Source: Macrostomum hystrix (taxonomy: Eukaryota; Platyhelminthes; Macrostomidae). Taken from it: a DNA stretch of 64,000 bases. Shown here piece by piece: positions 1 through 11,734 of this stretch; the first letter of the stretch is position 1, and each line of letters starts with the position of its first letter. A program made the translations under genes and the position numbers. The notes under the pieces are model-generated. The model was not told where the DNA came from. It did no database searches and worked only from the letters and a program-made list of their open reading frames with translations. The DNA is taken from contig CATNEN010000005.1 in the NCBI GenBank assembly GCA_950097015.1, positions 4,761,001 to 4,825,000 of the forward strand. Direction: 5' to 3'.

Positions 1-299
1 GCTCAACAACATTATAATTGCAGACAAAGCAAGTTAGGAAAATTGGCAACTCAAGAAATCGGTTCCAGGCGACAGAACTCGGAGTCTAATAAAGAATCTA
101 GTTGCTCATTCTTGTGAAACTTTAAATGTGGACGTACCGATTTATTGCTTATGCACCTCGGTAATTTTCTGGGTGTTATCTTGTAATGTAGTATGTTGTA
201 ATTTAAGGCTTGTAATGTAATCTGAGTATCTAGATTCTAGAACGATTCTCGCATCCTTAACAGTAGAACTGTACCAAGGCAGGGGAGATTTAACAATTA

Positions 300-660
300 T
301 TTCTGCTGCACCCGAACGGAGCAAAGCAAGCACACGAAACTCAGGAACTTTTTGTTGCGCATCTTCTGAAAAAAGCTCAAGTCGCCAGCACTTCGGACCG
401 TCGAGATATTCATCGGCTCTGGCCGAAGGTAAGATTTTTCAGATTTTTAAGATACACGAATTTGCACTGCGCCTCAATGCAGCCTTGCCAGGCCTTCAAA
501 CTTTATCTCTGACTCCGACATCTCCGATAGAGGTCATGCACCCTATCTAGACGGAGCTGCAGGACTCTTGACTCTTGTTTCAGAAGATGGGCAACAAAAA
601 GTTGGTCTGTGTTCATGTGTGCTTTCGTGTGTCGTGTGCTCCGTTCCTGACAAATAATTG
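300..660. repeat. Diverged inverted duplication of an exon-like segment
   Basis: The plus strand at about 300-428 and the minus strand at about 650-505 are related. The plus arm reads ELFVAHLLKKAQ and runs into a consensus splice donor (GTAAGA at 429-434). The minus arm reads QLFVAHLLKQES. The opposite strands also align (SEDAQQKV against SEDGQQKV), so the true coding sense is uncertain. I do not recognise the protein. The two arms face each other across about 80 bp and could be an old exon copied in inverse orientation, or the decayed edge of a repeat. The first 300 bases hold nothing else I can support. Confidence 0.45.
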
Positions 661-919
661 CCAGGTGGTAATTTGGTATAAAAACGGGCTGCAAAATGGC
701 TTGTTAGTCCAACTGTTAACTAGTAATTTTTTGTCTAACGATAGAGAGCTTGTAGCCCAGTACATGGTTAATTGCGAACATCGAGATTCGAGACCGAGTC
801 GTCAGAAGTTCGAATCTCAGCCAACATTAACAGGAAATGTCCGCATGAAATTCGAAGGCAGAACAAAGTTGACTTGCTTTCTTGAGCTATTCTTGGCCAC
901 GATTGTCTCAATTAGATAA

Positions 920-1848
920 TTTAGACATTATAAGAGATCTAATTATACTTATATTATTTTGAGATACTGACTGTCTGTTTAGTATATTTTCTTAAATTCT
1001 TTTGTACTTAAAATGTAGTTTCGTAGATACGAGTAAATCAAATCTGCTAAAAAAGGTTTAAAAAAGCTTTAAAAAACAATGGTGTTTGGATTAAACAAAT
1101 TGTTATAATTGAATTACAATAGTTTATTAATTAAAGGCAATGAATGGATTTAAATATTTATTATGGTATTGCAATTGAAAGTTTTTCGCACTGAAAAATA
1201 TGTGGGTTTGATACAGATGAAGCTATTTTGATTGTACGAACTATGACTTACTTTGGCTTTAAAAAGTTATAGATTATATAGATAGTTAGGCGTTACAAAA
1301 GATAATAAATACTGAATTAAAGAGCCTGTTGTATTTACAACAGAAAATAATCGGAATAATGAGTATGAGATAAGCAAGGGGATAAATATGCATTTGTAAA
1401 AAATGAAATAGCTTGATAAACATTGTGGCACAACACACATTCAAAGCAAGCGCAGTAGATTTGAACGAGAATTATTCTACTTAGAGTAAGTAGTAAGAAA
1501 AAAAGTAATTAAAAATGCCAACTAAATTGACAGAAATTAAACTTTCGTTTACAAAAATAGCTGAATTATTGATAAGAAAATAGAAAATATTTGAAACACT
1601 GTAAATAAAAATGCTTCATTTGTAAAAGAAAAAAACTAATTAAAATGCCTAAAATTTAATAAAAGCACTTTCGTTTACCAGTCAGCAAAAACTATAAAAG
1701 GACAGAAAAATGAAATGTTCTTGCAAAAATAGCTATTTTAGATGCAATAAATTTAGTAAAATAATTGACAGTAACAAACTTGTTTGTCGCATAACTACTA
1801 TAAGCTACTTTGAGCGGTATTAATAAGAAATTTGTCTGTCATCGCGCC
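920..1848. other. AT-rich intergenic stretch
   Basis: No coding frame, RNA gene or repeat array is seen. The stretch lies 3' of the Lys/Ala-rich gene and probably includes its 3' untranslated region. The nearest minus-strand AATAAA matches are several hundred bases beyond the stop codon, so the cleavage site is not assigned. Confidence 0.6.
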
Positions 1849-4800
1849 TTAACAAACACCGCGACGAGTGCGCACCTGACGAATTGTCGGTTGCGTCTCC
1901 TTAGCAACCTTTGCCTTCGCTGTGGCGTCCTTAGCGACGAAAGGTGTCTCCTTCGGAGCGCCGCGCTTTGACGTGGCCCTGGAGCTGGCAGCTGCGGCGA
2001 CGATGAGAGCCTCGTCAGCAACCGCGGCGGCGGCACGCTTTGCGCGAGCACCGGCCACAGCAACCGATGAAGTGTCCTTAGCAACCGCCTTCGTAGCAAC
2101 GCGACGCGGCTTTTTAACTGGCGAAGCGGCCATGTCAGTTTCAACATCAACGACAGCAGCCGCACGCTTGCCACGTCCTCCAACGCGAGTTGTTGTCGTC
2201 TTGACAGCGGCAGCGTCCTTAGCAACGGGCATTTGAGGTTCAGATGATGCCGTCACCTTGGCGGCGCATCGACGAGGTTTCTTAGACTCAATCGCAACAA
2301 CTGCTGGAGATAGTTCTACTTCAGTTGATTCTGTCAGCGCTTGACGCTTCCTGCGACCAACTGGCGCAGCGTCCTTAGCAACAGTGTCAACCGACTTAAC
2401 AGTTGTTTCTTTAATTGGCTGCTTACGAGCTCGAGTAGCCTTCACAGTCTGAGTCGGGACAATCTCTAATTTACCAATCGACTTGCGCTCTCGCCTCGAT
2501 ACGACCCTAGCAACCGGACTAGCGGCCTTGACAACCTTGGCCTTGACAATAGGCGAGGTGGGTTCCAAAGCGACCGCTTTCTTGGCACGCCCACGCTGAG
2601 GTCTCTTGGGCTCTTCAACGGCTGCCGTGACAATGGCGGCTCGCCTAACTCGACTAGCTGTTGAGTCTTGCTCAGCAACCAAAGAGTCCTTGGCAACCTG
2701 AGAGTCTACAACAACTGGCGCATCGTTGGCAACAGATTTCTCGATAGTTTTATTTGTTGCGTCGCGCCTAGCATTTCTAGCGGGCGCCTTGTAGCTAATT
2801 TTGATGCCAGCTTCAGCCTGGATGGCGTCAGTGGCCAAAATGGCTGCGCGGCGTGTCGATCTCCCAGCGACGCCAGATATCAGTGGTTCGGCCACTTCGA
2901 AGATAACAGCGTTAGCCGCTTCTGCAGTTGGCTTCTTTGTCTGAACGACTTTTCTTCGCAAATTAATCTTTGACGTTGTTGAATCTATAACGGTATCAAC
3001 TGATTTAGCGTCATTAGAAACGACATCTGGCACCTCGGCGCTAACGGGCTTCCTTCGCGAGGCGTTCCTAGCAGTCGCGGTGGCAGAAGCGCCATTGGCA
3101 ACCTGAGTTGTCGGCTCAACGTCAACATCATTAGAAGCTGCGGTAGCTTTAGCTGGTGCTTTATGACGCGAAGCAGCCTTCTTGACGGTGGCTGTCTCCT
3201 TAGGGATGATCGCAGCTTCCATAGCAACGCTAGCTTTAGATTCTACTTTGGCTTTATTGCGTCGCGACGCTACCTTAGTAACGGCCTTAGCAACTATGGC
3301 AGGCGCTTCAGTTACGACTGACATAGCAACGGAATTGACTGTTTGGGTGCTATTAGAGTCAGAAACCTGCTCCGCATCTCCTCTTTTTGTCTTTAGTTCA
3401 TCAGCTACAGAGTTAAGGACTTTTTTAATAATTTGTTCGCCTGGGGCACTGCTAGATGTGACTTTGGAATTTGACTGTCTCAGCGGAGACGAACTTGTTG
3501 AAGAAGAGCGACCTCTGTTTTCGTCCGCCGCATTTGCTTCGTTTTCTCTATCGACCGTAGCGTTTTTGGCTTTGACGTTGCGACTACGCTTACGAGGATT
3601 GGCTCGGTTACGCGTCGATGACGAAGCGGTAGCCGCAGGAGCAGCTGCAGCAGATTCTAAAGCGTCAGCAACAGATTTTGTAGCCTTTTGACTTTCGCTT
3701 GGTGTCATTTTGGGTTTAGGTTTTTTCTGAGCGACTGGTGTCTTAGCTGGCGTCTTCTCAGCGACAGGTGTCTTGGCTGGCGTCTTCTCAGCCACAGGTG
3801 TCTTCGCTGGCGTCTTCTCAGCGACTGGTGTCTTCTCAGCGACAGGTGTCTTGGCTGGTGTCTTCTCAGCGACAGGTGTCTTGGCTGGTGTCTTTTCAGC
3901 GACAGGTGTCTTGGCTGGTGTCTTCTTAGCGACAGGTGTCTTGGTTGGCGTCTTCTCAGCCACAGGTGTCTTGGCTGGTGTCTTCTCAGCGACAGGTGTC
4001 TTGGCTGGTGTCTTCTCAGCGACAGGTGTCTTCGCTGGCGTCTTCTCAGCGACAGGTGTCTTGGCTGGTGTCTTCTCAGCGACTGGTGTCTTGGCTGGCG
4101 TCTTCTCAGCGACAGGTGTCTTGGCTGGCGTCTTCTCAGCGACAGGTGTCTTCGCTGGCGTCTTCTCAGCGACAGGTGTCTTGGCTGGCGTCTTCTCAGC
4201 GACTGGTGTCTTGGCTGGTGTCTTCTCAGCGACAGGTGTCTTCGCTGGCGTCTTCTCAGCGACAGGTGTCTTCGCTGGCGTCTTCTCAGCGACAGGTGTC
4301 TTGGCTGTTGTCTTCTCAGCGACCGGTGTCTTAGCGGGTGTATTATGTGACGTTTTTCTTTCTCTAGAAGCCCCGCGGTCATCGTCAGCGTCAGGGACCT
4401 CGTCAGTGACCGCAGCGGTGCCGCTATCGGTCACCAGGATCTGCCATCTAGCATTGACAATAGCCGGCGCCCTAGACGAGTGCGCCGCTGCTGCGAGGCC
4501 TCCGCCAAAGCTTCTAGCGCGCGATTCGCCGGCACCTGTACGACGTCGCTTAGTAGACGGTGCGGTCAATCGACGCTGCCTTTTTTTAATTGGCTTAGTC
4601 TGCTCCAGCTGATTGTCTACTAGGCCAGTAGCCAATACGACTGGCGAGTCAAACAGCTGCGGCAGGCCAGAATCGCTGGCAATCGAAAGATTATTATTTC
4701 TGCGATTGGAGCTAGACAGACGGGCAAGCTTAGCCGGCGGCGGTTGCACTGTTGTGGGCGCCTGGCGTCGTTTGCCAATAACAATGGTCGGCGGTGACAA

Positions 4801-6389
4801 AGCGTGACCAGTTGAAGCGGCGCCGGCCTGTCTAACGGCTACTGGGGTTTTGTTAGACCGACGACCGGCCATAGATCGGGAACGCTTCTTTCCCTGCTTC
4901 TTTTTATTCCACCAGCTGGTTGCGCTGCCAGATTTCGGCGCAACTCCTCTTGGCATTGGGCCGGCTACGCTTTGCAAAGCCATCGCGAAGGTCAGCTTAA
5001 CTGCCGGCTGTAAGGTGGCATAAAAAGCAAGGATTATTTCTTTTGAACCTTTTGAAATACAGTAACGACGAGCCTCTCTTCTATTTTACCTACAATAGTA
5101 ATAATTAATAACTATTCTGCCCTAATCGGATCGGATGTGCAACCGACAGCAGTCCGTGGACTGTGGTGAGGCCATTAACACAGCTAATGCTGGTACCTAT
5201 TTAACACCTGGGTGAATTTAGTTAAGTCTTGCTAAAATGACACATTTTTCTAGTAGAGTCGGGAATCGAACCTCCGACCTTCAAATCATGAGTTCGAGGC
5301 TCTTAAATATCAACTAGAATCGATTTCTACAAGTATCGTACATTGGGCCTACCTGATATCACTTTTTTCCCATAATAGGACACTTCTTATAGTTTATCAT
5401 AAATAAGCAGGACTTACCCCAGATGCTCTAGGCCTAGCTGCAGCTGTCGAAGATCTACGAGCGCCAGTCGAAGCCCTGCTAACAGTGGCCGGTGATTTAG
5501 TTGCCATAGCAACCACAGCTGACGTTCCATTAGCCAAAGCAACAGCAACAGGCTTAACGGGCGTCAGAACAACAGGCGCCTTGCTTAGCATAGCAACCAC
5601 ATTCGAGTTATTCGCCGAACTAGCCACCGGCGTCTTAGTAACCTTAATCACTGTTGGCGATTTAGTTGCCGTGGCAGCCGGTTTAGGCGAAGCCTGCGCG
5701 CCGAATGCGCGTCTAACTAGAATAGATTTGCGCAGTGTAGATCTCGGAAGCGGATCAGCTGGATTGCCAGCTGGCGGCTGAGCCGCAGGCGAGTGCAGCT
5801 GCTGCGCCCAAGTCATGCGTTTCTTGCGCAACACTGAGGCTGGAGTCGGACAGTCGCCGACATTGGCCGGAGCCTGCGACGTTGTTGGTGGCGCCGGCGG
5901 TGGAGTTTGCCTCGTTGAATCGCTGCTAGCAGAGACGGCAGCTATAGCGGCAGAAGGTGAAGCTTCCACACTTCGACGATTAGTTTTATGAACGATGGCT
6001 TTAGGTCGGATAATAAGGGTTGGTGGCGACAATGCGTGCCCAGTTGACAAGGCGCCAGCCTGACGAACAGCTATGGGAGTTTTGGCTCTATCAGCCAAAT
6101 TGCCAATAGGTCGATAGCTAGATCGACGCGTTGCATTACGCCTTGGCGGCTGCTTGTGATGCCTCTGGCGCCAGATTTCATTATTAGTAGTTTCGGTGGA
6201 ACTCTTTGATGTAGTTGTTGAAGCCAGTTCACCCTGCGGCATGGGACCAACTATGCGCTGCAGAGCCATTGCATAAGTAATCTTAGGCATTGGCACTGGC
6301 TGACCAGATGAATTGCGCTTACTTTTAGAGATGGATAATGACAGACGCTGCTGCTGCTGTTGCTGCTGAGGCTGAGTTTGGGCAATCAT
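1849..6389 (-). CDS. Lys/Ala/Pro-rich chromatin-like protein with KTPVAEKTPA repeats, two exons
   Basis: I do not recognise a named orthologue. The model has exon 1 at 6389-5418 and exon 2 at 5007-1849, 1376 residues in all. The donor (GTAAGT at 5417) and acceptor (CAG ending at 5008) are both phase 0. Exon 1 opens with a glutamine run. Around residue 41 it has MALQRIVGPMPQG, then KTPIAVRQAGALSTGHALSP. Exon 2 repeats the same order: MALQSVAGPMPRG, then KTPVAVRQAGAASTGHALSP. After that come about twenty copies of KTPVAEKTPA, followed by a long basic tail with GRGKRAAA-like and RRVATKA-like segments. The composition resembles histone H1 tails and other basic nuclear proteins, so DNA or chromatin binding is an inference. 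The alternative is two tandem paralogous genes. The donor at the end of exon 1 and the acceptor before exon 2 favour one gene. Confidence 0.6.
3725..4350 (-). repeat. In-frame 30-bp coding minisatellite (KTPVAEKTPA)
   Basis: About twenty tandem 30-bp units lie inside exon 2 of the Lys/Ala-rich gene, each coding for KTPVAEKTPA or a near variant (KKTPA, EKTPT, one 15-bp half unit). Because 30 is divisible by three and the unit lacks stops, other frames are open too and give long spurious frames. Array length is likely to vary between individuals. Confidence 0.9.
5117..5307 (-). mobile_element. Degraded SINE-1 copy in intron
   Basis: It matches the SINE-1 family described at 47257-47576, in the same orientation. 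The box B region reads GTCGGGAATCGAACCTCCGA, and the conserved parts for the lost-cation motif CAGTCCGTGGACTG and AAGTCTTGCTAAA are present. It lies in the 410-bp intron of the Lys/Ala-rich gene and is much diverged, with several deletions. Confidence 0.75.
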
Positions 6390-8534
6390 TTTTTATTCCA
6401 AATGTTGAATTTTTAATTCAACAATTTGCTGAAGTAAAATGGAATAGTAGTGTAAAAATTATTTTGATGAAGCCAAATATAATAGTCATAACAGGTTCTC
6501 TTTAATAAAAAATAAATATTTTAATTTTTGCAAAAACTGAAACATCAACAAAACTATAAAATATTGTTAAAAACCTTGAACATTAGACTAAAGCACATTA
6601 TTTAAAAAAATACTATAGGACATACTTGAAACATGAAACTACAGAAAATGTCCAGCAACTGATACCATAAACATCTAGATATGATTTGCTATTTAAGGTA
6701 AAATAGTCTAATCAATAAATTTCTTAATAAGATAATTTGTATGAACTGAAAAAGAATACACAAATTTTATATGAAAAGTATTTTATAGCTAATTAGTTTC
6801 AAATAATAATAGTTTTTTGGCAATGTTTTACTTTCATTCATTATATTATTTTTTGTTTGAATTCATGCCACACATGCATTCTGAGTTTGAAAAAGTTTTG
6901 CTGACTTGGCTTTGACACTTAGATCTATGTCTATGGCAATCTGGCAAATAAGGGGGAACAGAAGCTAAAGCACAGAAATTCCATAGCTGAAGATTTTGCA
7001 AGACCTTGCTTGCATTCAAATAAATAATTCTTCGCCTTAACTATGGCTGGACAACCTGCAGATGAATAGCATTGGTACTTTCCTCTACTAGATTAGGCAC
7101 TATTACCCGGTTTGAAAGAAGAAAGACTGACCAAGACTTTTCAGAACTGTCTGACCAAACTGCTTACTTTTTGTTACCGTTAAACAATTTTTTTTGTCTT
7201 TATCTGTCGTTTGTAAACAAAAAATAATATATGAATGTAAGAAGAACATTGTTGTTTTTTTACAATGAAGGCTATAATGTATAAATATCTAAGTAAAGTT
7301 TTATAACTGTCTGATAAGTGTTTTTACTTTTTAATTTAATTAAGCAAGCTTTTTAAATATGCTATAAATATATATAAATATATTTTTTGTTCAGTATTAC
7401 CATTGGCAATTAAGCTAACTTTTTTCCAGGAATTTACTTAGAAAAAAACTAAAATCAATTTGAGTAAATTTAGACTTAAGACATATAAAAAGTTTTTCAC
7501 TGTTGCAAATATAAATGAAAGCATATCCAAAAATGTCTAAAAAACAATAATGTGTAAAACTTTGGATATGGAACAAGTAGGGGGCCTAGTTAACGAGATC
7601 TTTGTTTTGATTATTTGTGATGAAAATTTAGTTCTATACAAAATCAAATTAAATAAAGTAAGCAGTTTCCTGTTTCTAGAATTATTATTCATTACTTAGT
7701 TTGAATTTCACCAAATTCCATTTAATCCAAATGTGTGATTCAATTTTAACACTAATTTTTCTAATTATTCATCCCATCCCTAGTTCAGACATGGATCACT
7801 TTTAAACTGTGGAATCAAACAACTCGAAATTTGATTGCACTGATAACTTGTTAGCTCTTTGAAGACTGAGAATGTTCAAGTGATTTTGATAGGACAGAGC
7901 CAGATAGCATGTTATACTTCGAATCTGAATATGTGCTGGGGAACCATTACATTAAATAACACATGTTAAGTGATAAACAAAAATATAATATTAATCAAGG
8001 TAAGTAGGCCTACAAGGGGCTCATCTGAGTAGGCCTAACTTATTTAGAGTTAATACATTCGACAAAGCCCGATTGTATTTCTATAAATAAAAATATAAAA
8101 TGTAATTACATATTTATTCATTTTATCTTAGGCCTAGTATTTAGAGCCCTAAAGGAACCTAACAGGCAAACTAGGCACATCTCCTGAAACGAAACTCTAT
8201 ACAGAGGCTTAACGGAGATTCAAAACATCTCAAACATCTAAACTTAACATTCTTGAAGCTCTGCACATTAAGTTACACAAACCCACTCTCAATGTCCAAC
8301 TATCTGGAGGAGGTGCGAGTGAACAGCTGTTGGTGTTCTAGGCTAGAGTACATTTGGGGCGCTTGCGCCTCATTCTCTCCCTCTCTTTTTCTCTGTTCTG
8401 TCATTCCACAAAAAATATTATGAACATTGCTATACTGTACATTGATCCTTTAGTCCTTTTATATCTTTTCAATACCTGCTTTTGTCGTCTACACTGTATT
8501 TAATAGGTTGAAATAAATTCTGTTCAGATAGTGC

Positions 8535-8570
8535 CTGAAGATGGCTAGTTTTAGCCGAAACGCGTCGCAA
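8535..8570 (+). ncRNA. Hammerhead-like motif, possible retroelement end
   Basis: CTGAAGA (8535-8541) is followed by a 5-bp hairpin (GGCTA 8543-8547 with TAGCC 8552-8556, loop GTTT) and then GAAA (8557-8560). This order, CUGANGA, stem II, GAAA, is the hammerhead ribozyme core and is common at the ends of Penelope-like and related retroelements. One extra T sits between the core and stem II, and I see no clear stems I and III. Self-cleavage is therefore unproven. It may be only a remnant of an element end. Confidence 0.3.
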
Positions 8571-10027
8571 ATAATATTGAGTTTTGTCAAAACATCTGTT
8601 TTTCGTGATTCACATTCTGTTTTATTTCAGATAAAACTAAAAACTAGAATGTACAGTAATGCACAATAAAATTTTCCTAAATTACACAAATGCTCTGTGA
8701 CTGTGTCTGTGGATCTTTTCTTTATGTACGAACGAAACTCTCTGTCTCTTAAAGTCAAAATCACGAAAGTAAACAACATTTAAATTTTATCATGTTAACA
8801 AAAAGTGCTCGCTCTTAAGAACGCGGTATTTCATTTTTTTATATCACAGCATTTTCTCAACCAAATGTAGACAAAAAACTACATCTAGATTTGTACGCTC
8901 TAAATTGTTGCGTTATACAAAACACAAAATCCTGCAACGGCTGCTGCAACCGATATTCGTCATTCAGAATGGCACTAATTCGTATGCGCCAGCAACTCAA
9001 GGACCACTAAGACCTCGCAACAACTGTCAATAACAGAAAAAGGTAAATCAAGTACAGTGACTAAAATTACTTTTGTTTCCAAGAAGTTCTTACTATCTTA
9101 CAATACAAATAGTGAGTCTTAAGTCTTACGTTTATCGTTAAAATAAATCTATGTTTTAACAAAGTTTGTCTAAATCAAACTTACAACTTGAGTAGGTTAT
9201 AAAAGATATATTTTAGAAAAGTATAGAAATAAAATAAAATAGTTATTACAAAACTTGCTACTATTCCTTTTATAACGCATCTTTAAATTGGCGGAAATTT
9301 ATAAATCGTGCCCTGTACACAATGTTCCATTCACGCTATTGATTTTGACCCGTGTAGTATAAGCGATTTTTTATAATATATTTGCTTTGTTTGGGTGAAG
9401 TACTTAAGCTCATGCCATCCCACTATTTTGTGAGGTTTTTTGTCTTTTTTTAACTTTTATAGTAGAAGGCCTGAGTAAAAAAATATTTTTTAATGCAATG
9501 TATGGACTATGGAAACTTTTTTGAATGAAATTCTTTGGTGTTGAATGTGTTCTCTGGCATATGAAATTTATAGAATTCCGAATCGAATGATGAATATGTG
9601 ATATGCCATATATTATTTATATTTTTACCTGGGCTTAACCACTATTCAGATAGTTAAGTTTGCATTGAACTAATCAATATCACACCTTATAAAATATCTA
9701 TTTGTCCAATTTAGAAAGTTATACATTTATTGATTACTATTATGACTTTGTGAAATTGCATCTGCTATGTATTAGCTCAGACAGTTAATTGTTATATTTT
9801 ATATTTATATACAGTTTTTATTTAAATGGATTTCTTTATGTACATGCAATTCTTTTCATACATGTGCCTATGTACATATGAGTACATACATGTTTGCATT
9901 TAGATTACACTTAAATCTGCATTTAATTAATTCATATTGCTGTTTAAGAGGCACAAAGTTGGTAGCTATGATGGATAAAATCGCATACCTCATACTACTT
10001 ATAGCAGTTTAGTTTATGGACAAGGTC

Positions 10028-10122
10028 CCCAGTTCTATCAATTGAACAGTCTTAAGCTGCTGCCTTCAGGTGCTCAGTAGAATAGCTACGGCTGTGCTCT
10101 CTGCTTCATTTCTGAGCCAATT
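10028..10122 (+). mobile_element. SINE-1 3' remnant
   Basis: The segment follows the SINE-1 3' half (tgaacagtc, then gccttcag, then ctacggctgtgct) with many substitutions. It is the 3' part only and has no tRNA-like head. Confidence 0.6.
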
Positions 10123-10365
10123 TAGACATGATAATTAGATTTTTATTTGTTTTTTTATTCCTTGATATAAGAAATATCAACTGATCAACAAAAAATTCTT
10201 TTTAAGCTATAGAACACTTTTTGTTGTAATTTTAACATAGCTGCTATACACATTTCTATTATTCAAGACATAGTGAGAACAAAATTTTAGTTTTTTTATT
10301 AACACGTGTGTACAATTTATTGGTATTTCTACTAAGTAGGATGTGAACACTGGCCATAATTGCAG

Positions 10366-11052
10366 TCGTTCACGAAACCGATCCGCGATCCAAAGGACGC
10401 AATTGTCCGCGGCTACTCGCAACCGTTCAGCCTGTTTCGCCGTTGGCAAAAGGACGCCGCCAGAAGCGAGCAGTTCGGCAATGCGGATACCTTCGTGTTG
10501 GCAACGGCGTGTCCTCTGTCGATGACGCCCTCCCAGAGACCGATGCAGCTGGCTGATGCCTGCAATAACGCTTTCATGTTTCTTTCAACCCTGCACAGTC
10601 GCAAGGGCGGCCAGATGTCGCAGAATAAAAATGTCAGCTTGTACTTTGATTGGCTGCCTATGGGGCGTCACGTGACCGTGTCGGGCGAAGTATCGATCGT
10701 GCGAGATCGTCACGTGATCAACAGCTACTTCCAAAGAATTTTCCCAGCAGATTTGAAGTGCTACTTTAGCGCCATCGACTCAAACCAGAGCAAAGTGATT
10801 GACGCCGAGTTTAAAGAGAAATTTCGTGACTTGCGCATTAGACTTGCCCAGTACAAAGATACTAAGATTCCACCGCCAGACTCCATGCTGCTCTACAAGG
10901 TTGAACCGAATTATTTTGAATTCTACGAGAACTCTAAAGAGGTTGGCAACGTGCGACTCACCTACACCAGATTCGTTGAGGGAACTCCAGTCGACAATCG
11001 GTTCACCTTCTGCGCAAATCCTGACTGGGTTGTTGAACAGATTGCTCAGTGA
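10366..11052 (+). CDS. Pyridoxamine 5'-phosphate oxidase-like protein, 3' exon
   Basis: The 228-residue frame enters through a splice acceptor (TTGCAG ending at 10365) with no ATG of its own, so it is the last exon of a gene whose upstream exons I did not find. It follows the FMN-dependent PNPO fold: a DPFxxF-like segment (QPFSLFRRWQKDA), GNADTFVLATA, SRKGGQMSQNKNVSLYFDW, GRHVTVSGEV, and PPPDSMLLYKVEPNYFEFYE. PNPO makes pyridoxal 5'-phosphate in vitamin B6 salvage. The usual C-terminal RLHDR signature, which carries substrate-binding arginines, is not conserved here (GNVRLTYTR), and the end WVVEQIAQ replaces the usual LAP end. It may be a divergent paralogue with altered activity. The gene is tail to tail with NPHP1. 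Confidence 0.75.
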   Translation, partial: SFTKPIRDPKDAIVRGYSQPFSLFRRWQKDAARSEQFGNADTFVLATACPLSMTPSQRPMQLADACNNAFMFLSTLHSRKGGQMSQNKNVSLYFDWLPMGRHVTVSGEVSIVRDRHVINSYFQRIFPADLKCYFSAIDSNQSKVIDAEFKEKFRDLRIRLAQYKDTKIPPPDSMLLYKVEPNYFEFYENSKEVGNVRLTYTRFVEGTPVDNRFTFCANPDWVVEQIAQ

Positions 11053-11370
11053 ACCAGCTCAACATGCTCCGTAAGAACATACATTTCTGACTCTGCATTT
11101 ACCGACTAAATAGAGATTTCGGTGTAAAAAGTCGCGTTAAAAGGCTATAATGTATCAAAGGCTAGATCACGCAAATGTATCTTTCGTTTCAGAACCCAAC
11201 CCAGGGTCGCTATATGCACTGTCACTAACGCCATTGACGCTAATAGCAATTGGCTTTTGCACTCTATTTATTTATCATATTCGCAGCCAAATACATATGT
11301 GCAGCTAAATGTGTTGCTTATTTTCACTTAGCTAACACAATGTCTAATGCATGAATTGCGGCGGTGAAAA

Positions 11371-11376
11371 AATAAA
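11371..11376 (+). promoter_or_regulatory. Polyadenylation signal of the PNPO-like gene
   Basis: AATAAA lies 319 bases after the stop codon, followed by a GT-rich stretch. Confidence 0.55.
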
Positions 11377-11427
11377 GCAGTTTGTGTTTGTAGATGGTTT
11401 TTTTAATCAGATAAAAAAGAGGAATAT

Positions 11428-11433
11428 TTTATT
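11428..11433 (-). promoter_or_regulatory. Possible polyadenylation signal of NPHP1
   Basis: AATAAA on the minus strand lies about 300 bases beyond the NPHP1 stop. If both signals are used, the convergent PNPO-like and NPHP1 transcripts end within about 60 bases of each other. Confidence 0.4.
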
Positions 11434-11734
11434 TTAGCTAATTTTAAAATGTAAAGCTCAAATTCAATGATATTTTTATGTAGGTATCGATAGCGTTAGC
11501 AAGTAGAGAGTTTGTCTAGTGGTCATAGTTGACTCAATATCAAACCTGTGATGACAAACCTTTAAAATAATTAATTCGATAAGAAAGTAAAAATTATGCA
11601 AAGTAGAAATAGTATAAGCTAAATAAATAATTAAACAACCTTTAAGTAATAAGAGGACCAATCTACAGTTAAGATAGGTGTCTATTTTACACAATAGTGT
11701 CTATTGCGTCCGGTAGACACTAATTGTCTATGAA

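Larger units (their letters stand above)
6390..10365. other. Long AT-rich intergenic region
   Basis: No convincing coding exon is seen. The left part should contain the promoter and any 5' untranslated exons of the minus-strand Lys/Ala-rich gene. The right part should contain missing upstream exons of the PNPO-like gene. A hammerhead-like motif (8535-8560) and a SINE-1 remnant (10028-10122) are listed separately. Confidence 0.6.

Noticed and set aside
8968-9044. Candidate 5' exon of the PNPO-like gene starting MALIRMRQQLKDH
   Set aside because: It ends in a stop before the GTAAAT donor and has no convincing family match.
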